Translations under genes and position numbers: made by a program
Shown: positions 1-8,344 of the stretch, one piece after another
Layout of the letters: each line of letters begins with the position of its first letter
Position numbering within the stretch: the stretch's first letter is position 1
The notes under the pieces: generated by a model
Databases searched by the model: none
Seen by the model: only the letters and a program-made list of their open reading frames with translations
What the model was told of the DNA's origin: nothing
From: Pseudomonas profundi
Lineage (GTDB): Bacteria; Pseudomonadota; Gammaproteobacteria; Pseudomonadales; Pseudomonadaceae
Direction: 5' to 3'
Assembly (NCBI RefSeq): GCF_008638305.1
Contig: NZ_VTPZ01000012.1
Coordinates: 82,682-146,681 of the forward strand
DNA length: 64,000 nucleotides

Positions 1-1
1 G

Positions 2-1066
2 CTGCTGATGACCATGTATGAGCTGGACCGTAAAACCCCCTTCTTCGCTGACCCGCGGTATGTATTGCAACGCATCGTCGAGCGTTTCAGCGAGCTGGGT
101 CTCAAGCCGGTTTCGGCGTTCGAGCTTGAGTTCTACCTGATCGATCAGGAGAACATCACTGGTCGCCCCCAGCCGCCGCGCTCGCCGATGTCCGGCAAAC
201 GGCCCAATTCGGTGCAGGTCTACTCCATGGACGACCTGGACGAGTACGCCGAATTCCTGCAGGACGTCATCGAGGCTGCCCACGAGCAGGGCATCCCCGC
301 TGACGCCATTGTGGCTGAATCCGCACCGGGCCAGTTCGAGGTTAACCTGCACCACGTGGATGATCCGGTGGTCGCCTGTGATTACAACGTTCTGCTCAAG
401 CGGGTGATCAAGAACGTCGCCTATGACCATGAGATGGACACCACCTTCATGGCCAAGCCGTATTACGATCAGGCCGGCAACGGCATGCACGTACACATCA
501 GTCTCATCGACAAGGACGGGGTGAACATCTTTGCGCCGAACCCGGACGGCAGTCTGAGTGACAGGCTGCGCTGGTCAATCGGTGGCTTGCTGCAGACGCT
601 GCCGGAATATATGGCGTTCCTGTGTCCCAATGTGAATTCCTACCGGCGCTTCAGCCCCAGCTTCTTCGTGCCCTGCGCACCGACCTGGGGCATTGATAAC
701 CGCACCGTGGCCGTCCGTGTGCCGGGCGGGGAGCCAGACGCCATGCGCATCGAGCATCGCCTGGCCGGTGCCGATGCCAATCCCTATCTGCTGATGGCTG
801 CGTTGTTGTCGGCGATCCATTACGGCATCACCAACAAGATCGAACCGCCGCCCATGACCGAAGGCAACGCCTACGATCAGCATGAGGCATCGCTGCCGAC
901 CAACCTGCGCGACGCACTGCGCTTGCTGGAGCACTCCAAGGTCATGCAGGAGTACATCGGCGAGGAATATCTGGATGTGTTTGTGCTGTGCAAGGAAAGC
1001 GAGCAGGAGGAGTTCGAGCGAACCATCTCTGACCTTGAATACATGTGGTACCTGCACACGGTCTGA
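2..1066 (+). CDS. Glutamine synthetase family, gamma-glutamylpolyamine synthetase type (5' partial)
   Basis: This is the C-terminal 354 or so residues of a glutamine synthetase fold enzyme; the reading frame is open from base 2, so the start lies left of the window (family length about 450). The ATP/metal-binding segment KPYYDQAGNGMHVHISL and the late EHRLAGADANPYL motif are both present. Proteins of this subclass (PuuA/SpuI/SpuB) ligate glutamate to putrescine or other amines as the first step of polyamine breakdown. That role fits the agmatine-to-putrescine genes aguB and aguA 9 kb downstream. A hairpin terminator follows 20 bases after the stop. The family is sure; the exact amine substrate is inferred from context. 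Confidence 0.85.
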   Translation: MLMTMYELDRKTPFFADPRYVLQRIVERFSELGLKPVSAFELEFYLIDQENITGRPQPPRSPMSGKRPNSVQVYSMDDLDEYAEFLQDVIEAAHEQGIPADAIVAESAPGQFEVNLHHVDDPVVACDYNVLLKRVIKNVAYDHEMDTTFMAKPYYDQAGNGMHVHISLIDKDGVNIFAPNPDGSLSDRLRWSIGGLLQTLPEYMAFLCPNVNSYRRFSPSFFVPCAPTWGIDNRTVAVRVPGGEPDAMRIEHRLAGADANPYLLMAALLSAIHYGITNKIEPPPMTEGNAYDQHEASLPTNLRDALRLLEHSKVMQEYIGEEYLDVFVLCKESEQEEFERTISDLEYMWYLHTV

Positions 1067-1086
1067 GCATTGAGCCACGCGACCTG

Positions 1087-1112
1087 AATCCCGCCCCCGT
1101 GGCGGGATTTTT
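1087..1112 (+). terminator. Rho-independent terminator after the glutamine synthetase-like gene
   Basis: A 9-bp stem, AATCCCGCC pairing with GGCGGGATT, has a CCCGT loop and runs into a T tract (1108-1112). Confidence 0.8.
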
Positions 1113-1159
1113 GTATGTGCGTGTTATTGTCTCTGCGAGAAGGCCGGACGGTTGGATCC

Positions 1160-1969
1160 TTGATTATCAAAGACATTGAGTCGGCGCAACGCTCGTCGCG
1201 AGGCGCTTGGCGAAGGCTGAGCAAATGGCGGGAGGACAGGCGGCTTCGACGCCTGAACATTTCCGCCGATGACTGGCAGCAGGCGCTGGGCGACTGGGCC
1301 GTATACCGTCGTTACTCGGTGCCGGAACGCCGCTGGCTGCATGAAGCGGCGCTGCGATTGCTCCTGCGCAAACATTTTGTCGGTGTGGGCGGTCTGGAAC
1401 TCAGCGACGCCATCCGTCTTCGTATTGCGGGCATGACCGCGGTGCCGGTGCTGGGGATAGGACTGAATTGGTACGACGGCTGGCAGACTCTGATCCTGTA
1501 CGACGGCCCTTTTGTTGCCAACCACAGCTGGCAGGATGAATACGGCATTGTTCATCAGGAAACCAGCGAGCGCAGCGGAGAAGCCTGGGAGCGCGGGCCG
1601 GTCGTTCTGTCGCTGCAGGACGTGCTGAACGCTGGCCAGCACGACGGTTACAACGTGGTCATTCATGAGCTGGCGCATACCCTGGATATGCGTAGCGCCT
1701 CAGCCAATGGCGCGCCGCCATTGCATTCCGGCATGGACCCGGTGGCCTGGAAGCGCGACCTGTCTGCTGCCTGGGATGATCTGGCGCACCGTGCAGAGCT
1801 TGGCGAGCGGTTGCCCATGGATAGCTACGCGCTTGAAGACGCGGCCGAATTCTTCGCTGTACTCTCCGAAACCTTCTTTGAATCGCCGGGCTCGCTGCAG
1901 TCCGCCTGGCCGGCTGTGTACGGTCATCTTGTCGCATTTTATCGTCAGGACCCTCTGGCCCTGACTTAG
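1160..1969 (+). CDS. mtfA: MtfA-like zinc metallopeptidase (M90 family)
   Basis: The protein carries the metallopeptidase motif HELAH (residues 184-188 if counted from an ATG at 1115) and the MtfA-type core (RLRIAGMTAVPVLG, WYDGWQTLILY, then a downstream EDAAEFFAVLSE segment that supplies the extra metal ligand in this family). E. coli MtfA is a cytosolic peptidase that also binds the Mlc repressor. The start is uncertain. ATG 1115 would place the gene only three bases after the preceding terminator with no ribosome site. A TTG at 1160 gives about 269 residues, the usual family length, so I used it, but it too lacks a strong Shine-Dalgarno sequence. No membrane segment or signal peptide is seen. 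Confidence 0.82.
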   Translation: MIIKDIESAQRSSRGAWRRLSKWREDRRLRRLNISADDWQQALGDWAVYRRYSVPERRWLHEAALRLLLRKHFVGVGGLELSDAIRLRIAGMTAVPVLGIGLNWYDGWQTLILYDGPFVANHSWQDEYGIVHQETSERSGEAWERGPVVLSLQDVLNAGQHDGYNVVIHELAHTLDMRSASANGAPPLHSGMDPVAWKRDLSAAWDDLAHRAELGERLPMDSYALEDAAEFFAVLSETFFESPGSLQSAWPAVYGHLVAFYRQDPLALT

Positions 1970-2108
1970 CAGAATCGGCCCGGCGGCGACCCGCTCCGTC
2001 TACTCGTTCAAAACATGAAAAAGTCTCGTTCGGCGACTGTTCGTTTTTATGTCTACTCTTTGGGCTGCACTCCCGTGTAGACAATAAATACAAGAACGAG
2101 GTTTACCT

Positions 2109-4175
2109 ATGTTTCGCAAAGATTCCCACTTTGGTTTTACGGTATCGCGGCAGCTGACAGCGGCTTGTCTGTTGATGTTGGCAGGCGCTCTGGCGGGTTG
2201 CTCGGACAGTGACAACGACGATGATGATCACGCAGGAGACGGTGGTGGTGGCGGTACCCCGCAGCCCGCGCTGACTGGCGTTTTTGTCGATAGCCCGGTT
2301 GCTGGTCTGCGTTATGAAACCGACAGTCTGAACGGTCACACCGATGCGCAGGGCCGTTTTCAATATAACGCCGATGAGACGGTCAGCTTTTATATAGGTG
2401 ATTACCCGCTGGGCTCTGCGCCAGCGGAGCAGTCCTTGAGTCCGCTGGATCTGGTTGACGGGGCTGAAGGTGTTGAGAACGAGACGGTAAACAACATCGC
2501 CGTCCTGCTGCAGACGCTGGATCAGGATGGCGATCTGAACAACGGCATTCAGATCACCGATGAGATCGCCGGCCGGGTTTCCGGCTATGCCGACCTGATC
2601 AGCCTTGAACAGCCTGTTGGTGAGTTCCGTACGGCCCTTGAGCCTTTACTCGATGATCTCAACGCAGCCGAGCCGCCTGTGTTTACGGATACTGATCCGC
2701 GCCCGCGCACTGCAATGGATGCGGAAAATGCCCGTGAGCACCTGGCCCGATCCATTTCCCCAGGCAAGACGGTGACAACCCGATATGGCGAGCTGGCCGG
2801 ATTCCAGGCAGGAGAAGGCGCCTGGGCCTGGTACGGCATTCCCTACGCCAAGCCACCGGTTGGCGAGTTGCGCTGGAAACCACCGGTCAAGCCGGATGCT
2901 TGGGACGGTGTGCGCCAGGCTACTGCCTGGGCCGACCAGTCCGCGCAAAACCCACGCTATGAATCCTTTGGTGAAGGCGGCATGAGCGAGGACAGCCTGT
3001 ACCTGAATGTCACAGCGCCGGATGGGTACGAGGGTGAGCGGCTCCCGGTGATGGTCTGGTTCCATGGTGGCGGCTTCGCCATCCTGACCGGCAATACCAA
3101 GGCGTTCAATAACACCTCATTGCCCAAGGAGGGTGTCGTCGTGGTGACAGTCAATCACCGTCTCGGGCCGTTCGGTTATATGGCGCACCCCGCGCTGACC
3201 GCCGAGTCCCCGGAGAATACGTCCGGCAATTATGGCCAGCTCGATCTGATCGCCGCGCTGGAATGGGTGCGTGACAACATCGAGGCCTTTGGCGGAGATC
3301 CAGCCAATGTCACGATTTTTGGTGAGTCGGGAGGAGGCGGAAAGGTGCTTTCCCTGATCAACTCACCGATGGCTGAAGGGCTGTTCCACAAGGCCATCGT
3401 GCAAAGCGGCATGGCCGGCCCCGAGGACGAGCTGATGCCAGTCGAGAACATGCTGGCCAATGAAGAGGCCGACGGCGTGGCCGTGGCCGAAGCGCTGGGC
3501 GTTCAGGATGAAGAAGACGTTGCCGCGGCGCTGCGGGCCATCCCCTGGCACGAACTTGCAGTGAAGGTTGATGAGACCGGGCGGGTCTTCTCACCCAACG
3601 TGGATGGTGTGTATATGCTTGACGGTATACGGGACAGCTTTGAGGCCAGACAGCATAACGATGTGCCGATCATTGCTGGCGCCAACCAGGGCGATACCCC
3701 TGCTTTGATCGAAGGCCTGAAGTGGTACATGCCGTGGATGGCCGAGCATAACGAGTCAGAGGTCTTCGCCTATGTATTCGATCATCTGCCGAATAACTGG
3801 TCGAGTCAGGGCGCGTTGGCTTACCACGGCGCCGAACTGGTGTACGTGTTCGACTATCCTGGTAGCTTCCTTTCCCATTACCTGCTGGGGCTGACGGGGC
3901 TTGAGGATCCGGTGGGTGGCGATACGCCGACACCCCAGGGGTTCATGGCCAATCCCCCCGGCTGGAATCCCAACGACGTCCAGGTAACTGACAATATGCG
4001 CGCCATGTGGGCCAACTTCGCGCGTACCGGCAATCCATCCATCGAACAGGTGGACTGGCCTGCTTATACCAGACAGAACGATACCTACCTGCGTATCAGC
4101 CAGGATTTGAATGTCGAAACGGGACTGGATACGGCGTTCCCTGAGCCTGAAACATCCGAGAGCGAGGTCGAGTGA
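2109..4175 (+). CDS. Lipoprotein type-B carboxylesterase
   Basis: This 688-residue secreted esterase has an N-terminal hydrophobic stretch ending in a lipobox (LAGALAGC), then an Asp-rich and Gly-rich linker. Residues of about 45-200 form an extra domain of the kind often found before secreted hydrolases. The carboxylesterase type-B (alpha/beta-hydrolase) domain starts near residue 220. The nucleophile is Ser407 in FGESGGGG (GxSxG), with an oxyanion-hole segment WFHGGGF and His573 in AYHGAELVYVFDY. It probably hydrolyses esters in the periplasm or at the outer membrane. GAGG at 2098-2101 supports the start. The COesterase domain is short at its C-terminal half compared with canonical 500-residue domains. 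Substrate is unknown. Confidence 0.88.
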   Translation: MFRKDSHFGFTVSRQLTAACLLMLAGALAGCSDSDNDDDDHAGDGGGGGTPQPALTGVFVDSPVAGLRYETDSLNGHTDAQGRFQYNADETVSFYIGDYPLGSAPAEQSLSPLDLVDGAEGVENETVNNIAVLLQTLDQDGDLNNGIQITDEIAGRVSGYADLISLEQPVGEFRTALEPLLDDLNAAEPPVFTDTDPRPRTAMDAENAREHLARSISPGKTVTTRYGELAGFQAGEGAWAWYGIPYAKPPVGELRWKPPVKPDAWDGVRQATAWADQSAQNPRYESFGEGGMSEDSLYLNVTAPDGYEGERLPVMVWFHGGGFAILTGNTKAFNNTSLPKEGVVVVTVNHRLGPFGYMAHPALTAESPENTSGNYGQLDLIAALEWVRDNIEAFGGDPANVTIFGESGGGGKVLSLINSPMAEGLFHKAIVQSGMAGPEDELMPVENMLANEEADGVAVAEALGVQDEEDVAAALRAIPWHELAVKVDETGRVFSPNVDGVYMLDGIRDSFEARQHNDVPIIAGANQGDTPALIEGLKWYMPWMAEHNESEVFAYVFDHLPNNWSSQGALAYHGAELVYVFDYPGSFLSHYLLGLTGLEDPVGGDTPTPQGFMANPPGWNPNDVQVTDNMRAMWANFARTGNPSIEQVDWPAYTRQNDTYLRISQDLNVETGLDTAFPEPETSESEVE

Positions 4176-4198
4176 AGGATTAGCAAAGAGGCAGGATT

Positions 4199-4230
4199 GA
4201 AACGCCGTGTCAGTCGCGACACGGCGTTTT
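4199..4230. terminator. Bidirectional terminator
   Basis: A perfect 11-bp stem AACGCCGTGTC/GACACGGCGTT (4201-4211 with 4218-4228) is followed by TTTT on the plus strand. It lies between the convergent esterase gene and the DUF2931 gene and can serve both. Confidence 0.8.
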
Positions 4231-4234
4231 GGTT

Positions 4235-4912
4235 TTACCAGCTACCGAAGGGAATGCCGTGGCCATCGATGTACTCCTGAGCCGCCGGCGCCAGGGGTAG
4301 GGCGTAGCGGCCGTTGGTGAGTCCTTCGCTGGGTCCCTCAGGACTGATTGTGCCTTCGAAGCGTCCTATCTCAAGAGGCTCCAGACAGTCACCGCTCAAC
4401 CATGCCTTGGCAATGCCTCCGGGCGCCAGGCCGATAGTGATTATTTTTCTGTAGTCCTGAATTTGCTTGCCATCAAAGCGGCAGAAAGCGGAGTAGGGGG
4501 TAAGCATCTCCTCTCGATATTTTTCGGAGATAGGGATTGCTACACGGTAGGTTTGCGGTTCGGCCAATGATTGCCAGCGAACGAAGACGATTTCCGGTAG
4601 ATCGACACCGGTCATGGGACGCGTCGCCCCCGCTCCGGGCCTGGCGGGCTATCCACGAGGGTTGCCGCGGTTATTCGGAGGATTCTGTATCGCAGAAACG
4701 CCCCCGTGTACCCCGTAATAGGCCAATCCTCGCTGATCCAGCACGTCAACGCTTTCGACCCAAACCTCCATATAGTTGGGTGCTAACAAGCCAATTTCCC
4801 AGGTTCGGTAGGGCAACTCAGGTGGTGGCAGTCGGAGCGGGTCGGGTTCGCGTTTGTTGGCGCAAGCGGTTAAAGCGATAAAAAGCCCGAATACAAGCAG
4901 GACCTTTCTCAT
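4235..4912 (-). pseudogene. DUF2931-type lipoprotein gene interrupted by an in-frame TAG
   Basis: The gene starts at 4912 with a lipoprotein signal (LFIALTACAN, lipobox LTAC) and reads as a DUF2931-like protein up to residue 87 (…NNRGNPRG). It meets TAG at 4651-4649, then continues in the same frame (PARPGAGATRPMTGVDLPEI…) to a normal stop at 4235. My recollection of the family has Trp at this place (NPRGWP), and TGG to TAG is one base change. The joined product would be 225 residues, normal for such lipoproteins. An internal ATG at 4615 could restart translation but would lack the signal peptide. The first codon overlaps the stop of the upstream PAAR-DUF2235 gene (ATGA), so both are translationally coupled. 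It may have been an accessory or immunity partner; that role is inference. Confidence 0.8.
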
Positions 4913-6846
4913 ACGGGGTAGCCCCGCTGTGGCCGGTCTGCATACAGGGCGCGTTTATTCTGATTTCTAGGTTTGTTCACCAGCAACCCGCTAACGGAGC
5001 TCCAGTTGGCGGAACTGTGTATATATTTGCTATGCAGAAAGCGCCTTTCAATTTTGTCGAGCGTAGCGCTGCGCCCAGCCATCGCAGAATATATAACCTT
5101 GTCCGCGATTGGCTTTAGATCCTCTGGAATGGCGAATACGGGTGTCTCGGGAAGGGGCTTGAAGGCTGCATGATCTTCGGTCGCCTTCGCATGCATTATC
5201 CGTAACGCGATTCTTGATAATTCGCCGTGTACCGGTCTATCAAGCCCTAACGCCAGAAGCATGTTTTCTGATCCCTGGCTGTTACGACCATTTCCAGGCA
5301 CCGGCAAACGAACACTCAAGGAAATCAGTCCACCCTCTCCCGGCAGTCCTCTTTCCAGAAGCTGACGCTCTTCCTCTGCCCGAGCCCGCCATTCTCTGGA
5401 TCGTACCAGCTTCGTCCTGTCGACGCTTTGCATCGAATAATAGGCATCGCGGAAAAGACGGGGCCGGCCGATCAGCACACGTTCACGTATCAGCAGAGGA
5501 TAGCCGCCGCCGAGGTTCGAATGCATGCCTGGCAACGCCAGTTCCTCATGGAAGTCATCCACGCGGTTAAGGCTGAAATTATGTCGATGTTCGTCGGCTG
5601 CAGTCAGGTGCACAACCTTACGAGCACAGCCGGGCGGCATATACAGGTTTATTCCGGGGTTGCGCTCGCCACCCACGTTGACATCCCCGCGTAGCGGATC
5701 GAGGACGGCCGCGACGGTATCAAAGAGACTTATGAAGTTGATGCTGACATGGCGCAACCATTCGAATCCAGGCGCCATCGCTGGAAGACCCTCGTTTAGT
5801 TGAGCCGCAAAAACGCCGCCGTTGGGCTTGAGCACCTCATTGGCAAAATGACGTGCGGCGGCTGCGCCACGGCTGAACCCGAAGATATCAAACTCGATCT
5901 TCTCTATCAGGAGTTTCGGGTTGCCATTCACTAATCTGCGCAGCGTTCCGGTCACCAGAGAAGGGCTTTCTTGAACCCGAGCGACTATGCCCGTCTTGCC
6001 TTTCCCTGTCGCTTGCCCCCATCTGACGTCATCGCTGCCACCCGTGGTGCCAATCCCATCGATATAGACCTTCAGGCTTGCCTGAACGGCGGTCGGCTCT
6101 ACCACCGCATCGCTCTGGTCCTCATACAGGTCATACAAAAGCGCCACGTTGCTTCGCTCGTTCCCATAACTGCTACCGGGCAACTGGTCATAGCGGCCGT
6201 CACCGTCGGTGTCACGGTAGTCGTAGGTTTCGCATAGCTGACGGATATGGGTCAGGGTCTGTTCATCGAATTCGTGCAGATCCTGGCGGCGGCACTCCGC
6301 GGTGAATGCAGCGTTGCCAAGGTTGTTTCCCGTGCCGTCAAAGAACATACCCACGCGCAAGGTGATGCGTTGCTGCAGGGGTAGCTCGCGCTCTTCCTCC
6401 TCCTCTTCTTCCTCTTCCAGAGAATAGGGCAGGCCATCGATAAGAGTATTTTCCTTGAGTGGTCCGGCGGTGTCGTCCAGGCCTGGGGCAAGCAGGCTGC
6501 CAGCACCCGCAGCGACCGATGGAGCTGAGGCTGCGTGACTCTCGCCGCCGGGGTCCGTGGCCGTGCTCACATTGCCCCCAATGGTGATGGTGCCAGAGCC
6601 TCCAGTTATCACGTCGCCATGACTGCCGGTGCTGCCCAGCACTGCTGCCGGACGCCCATTGATCAGGACTGAGGGGATTATCGTTCCGTCAATTGCACTG
6701 CCGCAGGCGGTTTGATCGCCTTGACGGGCCGCGGGCTGGCCGTCGAAGAGTACATCTGTCGAGCCAGTGACAATGGCATTGCTGCCGTGACCGTCTTTCG
6801 GGCACTGGGTGGGGTCGCCCATCCGGGCGGCGGGTTTGCCTGACAT
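4909..6846 (-). CDS. PAAR domain-DUF2235 phospholipase-type T6SS effector
   Basis: Residues 1-95 are a PAAR domain (MSGKPAARMGDPT, QPAARQGDQT, NGRPAAVLGSTGSHG), which caps the VgrG spike of type VI secretion. A linker with nine consecutive glutamates (143-151) follows, then a DUF2235 alpha/beta-hydrolase domain from about 158 with FFDGTGNN and the nucleophile elbow GFSRG (Ser325). DUF2235 domains of this type include Tle-class phospholipases that attack target-cell membranes. No other secretion gene (tss, vgrG, hcp) is in the window, so this is an orphan effector island. Its stop overlaps the start of the DUF2931 gene. The lipase activity is inferred from the family. Confidence 0.88.
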   Translation of the reverse strand: MSGKPAARMGDPTQCPKDGHGSNAIVTGSTDVLFDGQPAARQGDQTACGSAIDGTIIPSVLINGRPAAVLGSTGSHGDVITGGSGTITIGGNVSTATDPGGESHAASAPSVAAGAGSLLAPGLDDTAGPLKENTLIDGLPYSLEEEEEEEEERELPLQQRITLRVGMFFDGTGNNLGNAAFTAECRRQDLHEFDEQTLTHIRQLCETYDYRDTDGDGRYDQLPGSSYGNERSNVALLYDLYEDQSDAVVEPTAVQASLKVYIDGIGTTGGSDDVRWGQATGKGKTGIVARVQESPSLVTGTLRRLVNGNPKLLIEKIEFDIFGFSRGAAAARHFANEVLKPNGGVFAAQLNEGLPAMAPGFEWLRHVSINFISLFDTVAAVLDPLRGDVNVGGERNPGINLYMPPGCARKVVHLTAADEHRHNFSLNRVDDFHEELALPGMHSNLGGGYPLLIRERVLIGRPRLFRDAYYSMQSVDRTKLVRSREWRARAEEERQLLERGLPGEGGLISLSVRLPVPGNGRNSQGSENMLLALGLDRPVHGELSRIALRIMHAKATEDHAAFKPLPETPVFAIPEDLKPIADKVIYSAMAGRSATLDKIERRFLHSKYIHSSANWSSVSGLLVNKPRNQNKRALYADRPQRGYPV

Positions 6847-7220
6847 GCCAAGCTCATTTTGGCGGGTAGAGCTACAGAAGATTAGACCCTAGGGCCATTG
6901 GCTGTGCTGGACAATCCGCTTGACGCTTGGGTGTGACACGGTGCCAGCATTTTCGGGTTGAAGAGGGTTTGTGGGGCCTGCGCTAGTACACGTTGCTGTG
7001 TGATTGTTTGGGGCACAAACAGGGGAGTGGGCGCCTCAACGGTCCGTGGCTGGGGCAGCTAATTCCTATTTACTACCGCGTGACCCAGCTTTGCCTGGTG
7101 GTTTGGTGACCCTTTTAGTACGAGCTGGTTGTTCTGACTGGTTTTTTAACAAACTTTTGACTCATGTCCGAATGATGATAATGTGATATCAACTCGACAT
7201 GGATTTCAGGGGCACCAGAG
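6847..7220. other. Intergenic region between divergent effector and acyltransferase genes
   Basis: These 374 bases carry no convincing gene; a 60-codon open frame at 7004-7186 has no family features or ribosome site. The stretch is AT-richer than its flanks, especially near 7120-7200, and must hold the promoters of the two divergent genes. Confidence 0.6.
7157..7184 (+). promoter_or_regulatory. Possible sigma-70 promoter for the acyltransferase gene
   Basis: TTGACT (7157-7162) is followed after 16 bases by TAATGT (7179-7184), about 35 bases before the ATG at 7221. The -10 match is weak. Confidence 0.3.
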
Positions 7221-8072
7221 ATGAGCTTTGCAGACGCATTGGATGATCTTGACGCAGCGAACGGCCCAAAGTGGAAGGCCGAGCCCAAACAGGCGACGGT
7301 TCGGGCACGGTTGGAGTGGTTTCTACGGAAACGCAAACTAAAAAAAGAAATTCCCGGTTTTTCCGCCAGCGTGAGCAGTTTCGCCTCATCCGATGTGACC
7401 TTTGCCGAACACGTTCGGCTTTGGGGCGGAACCTCTGTTTCCAATGCCCGCATCGGTAGGTTTACATACCTGGCCGGGACCAAAACGGCCAACATCACCA
7501 TTGGTTCGTTTTGTAGTATCGGACCGGGCACTCGCCTCGGCGGGATGGGCGATCACCCAACCTACATGATTAGTACCCACCCGGTTTTCTATTCGACTCT
7601 CAAACAATCGGGAACAACCTTCACCGACGTAGATTATTTTGATGAACTAAAACAAACGCATATTGGACATGACGTCTGGGTCGGAGCTAACGCTGTTGTG
7701 CTTGATGGCGTGAGAGTCGGCAACGGGGCGATCATTGCCGCAGGCGCAGTGGTTACATCCGATGTGCCTGCTTATGCGATCGTGGGCGGGACCCCGGCGA
7801 AAGTGATCAAGTTCCGATTCACCGATACCGAGATCGCGCGCCTGGAATACTTGAAATGGTGGAACTTCCCGACCGATTTGCTACGCGAACATGCTGACCT
7901 GATCCGAGCAGCAAACGTTGACGTGCTGTTCGAGAAGCTTGCCGTTAAAGCACTGAAACCTGTGTTGGGCATAACGTACCGTAAGCCCCTGACACCGATT
8001 TCAGAGCGCGACCAACCGGCTCCGCCCTTCACCAAAGAATATGCACGGGCCAATAGCGAAGCTGAAAGTTGA
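7221..8072 (+). CDS. Left-handed beta-helix (hexapeptide) acyltransferase
   Basis: This 283-residue protein has hexapeptide repeats from about residue 65 to 200 (for example [32 protein letters not shown] and [36 protein letters not shown]). A family-typical STHPVF loop and the closing [13 protein letters not shown] are present, as in CatB/VatD-like and sugar O-acetyltransferases. An N-terminal 60-residue basic extension (RKRKLKKE) precedes the helix. It likely acetylates a cell-surface sugar, since a polysaccharide flippase follows on the same strand. The ribosome site is weak. Codon use is AT-richer than neighbouring core genes, which suggests transfer. The substrate cannot be told. Confidence 0.8.
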   Translation: MSFADALDDLDAANGPKWKAEPKQATVRARLEWFLRKRKLKKEIPGFSASVSSFASSDVTFAEHVRLWGGTSVSNARIGRFTYLAGTKTANITIGSFCSIGPGTRLGGMGDHPTYMISTHPVFYSTLKQSGTTFTDVDYFDELKQTHIGHDVWVGANAVVLDGVRVGNGAIIAAGAVVTSDVPAYAIVGGTPAKVIKFRFTDTEIARLEYLKWWNFPTDLLREHADLIRAANVDVLFEKLAVKALKPVLGITYRKPLTPISERDQPAPPFTKEYARANSEAES

Positions 8073-8344
8073 GGCTGCGTTAAAAGCGCCCGGCCCGCGC
8101 ATCACTCAGCCCCACCAGGCATCGCGTGTTTTTATCGTCTTGCCGACTTCGGTGTCATTGGGTCATGCGCGGTATTGAGTGAATTTTTGCAGTAGCAACT
8201 GCAATTTGCGCGCCTCAGGCGGCACATCAACTTCTTTGAATATGGTCATTCGGACAATGCTCCCTCTTTTCAGACCTTTTACCGGAGGCCGATATCAAAG
8301 CCTCTACTGAACACTCTGGCTCAAATTGGAAACAGCGCATTGAC

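Noticed and set aside
4235..4615. Separate 126-residue gene instead of a broken DUF2931 gene
   Set aside because: It is in the same frame as the upstream lipoprotein part with only 11 codons and one TAG between, and the joined sequence makes one family-like protein.
7004..7186. 60-codon frame between the effector and acyltransferase genes
   Set aside because: No ribosome site, no family features, in a likely promoter region.
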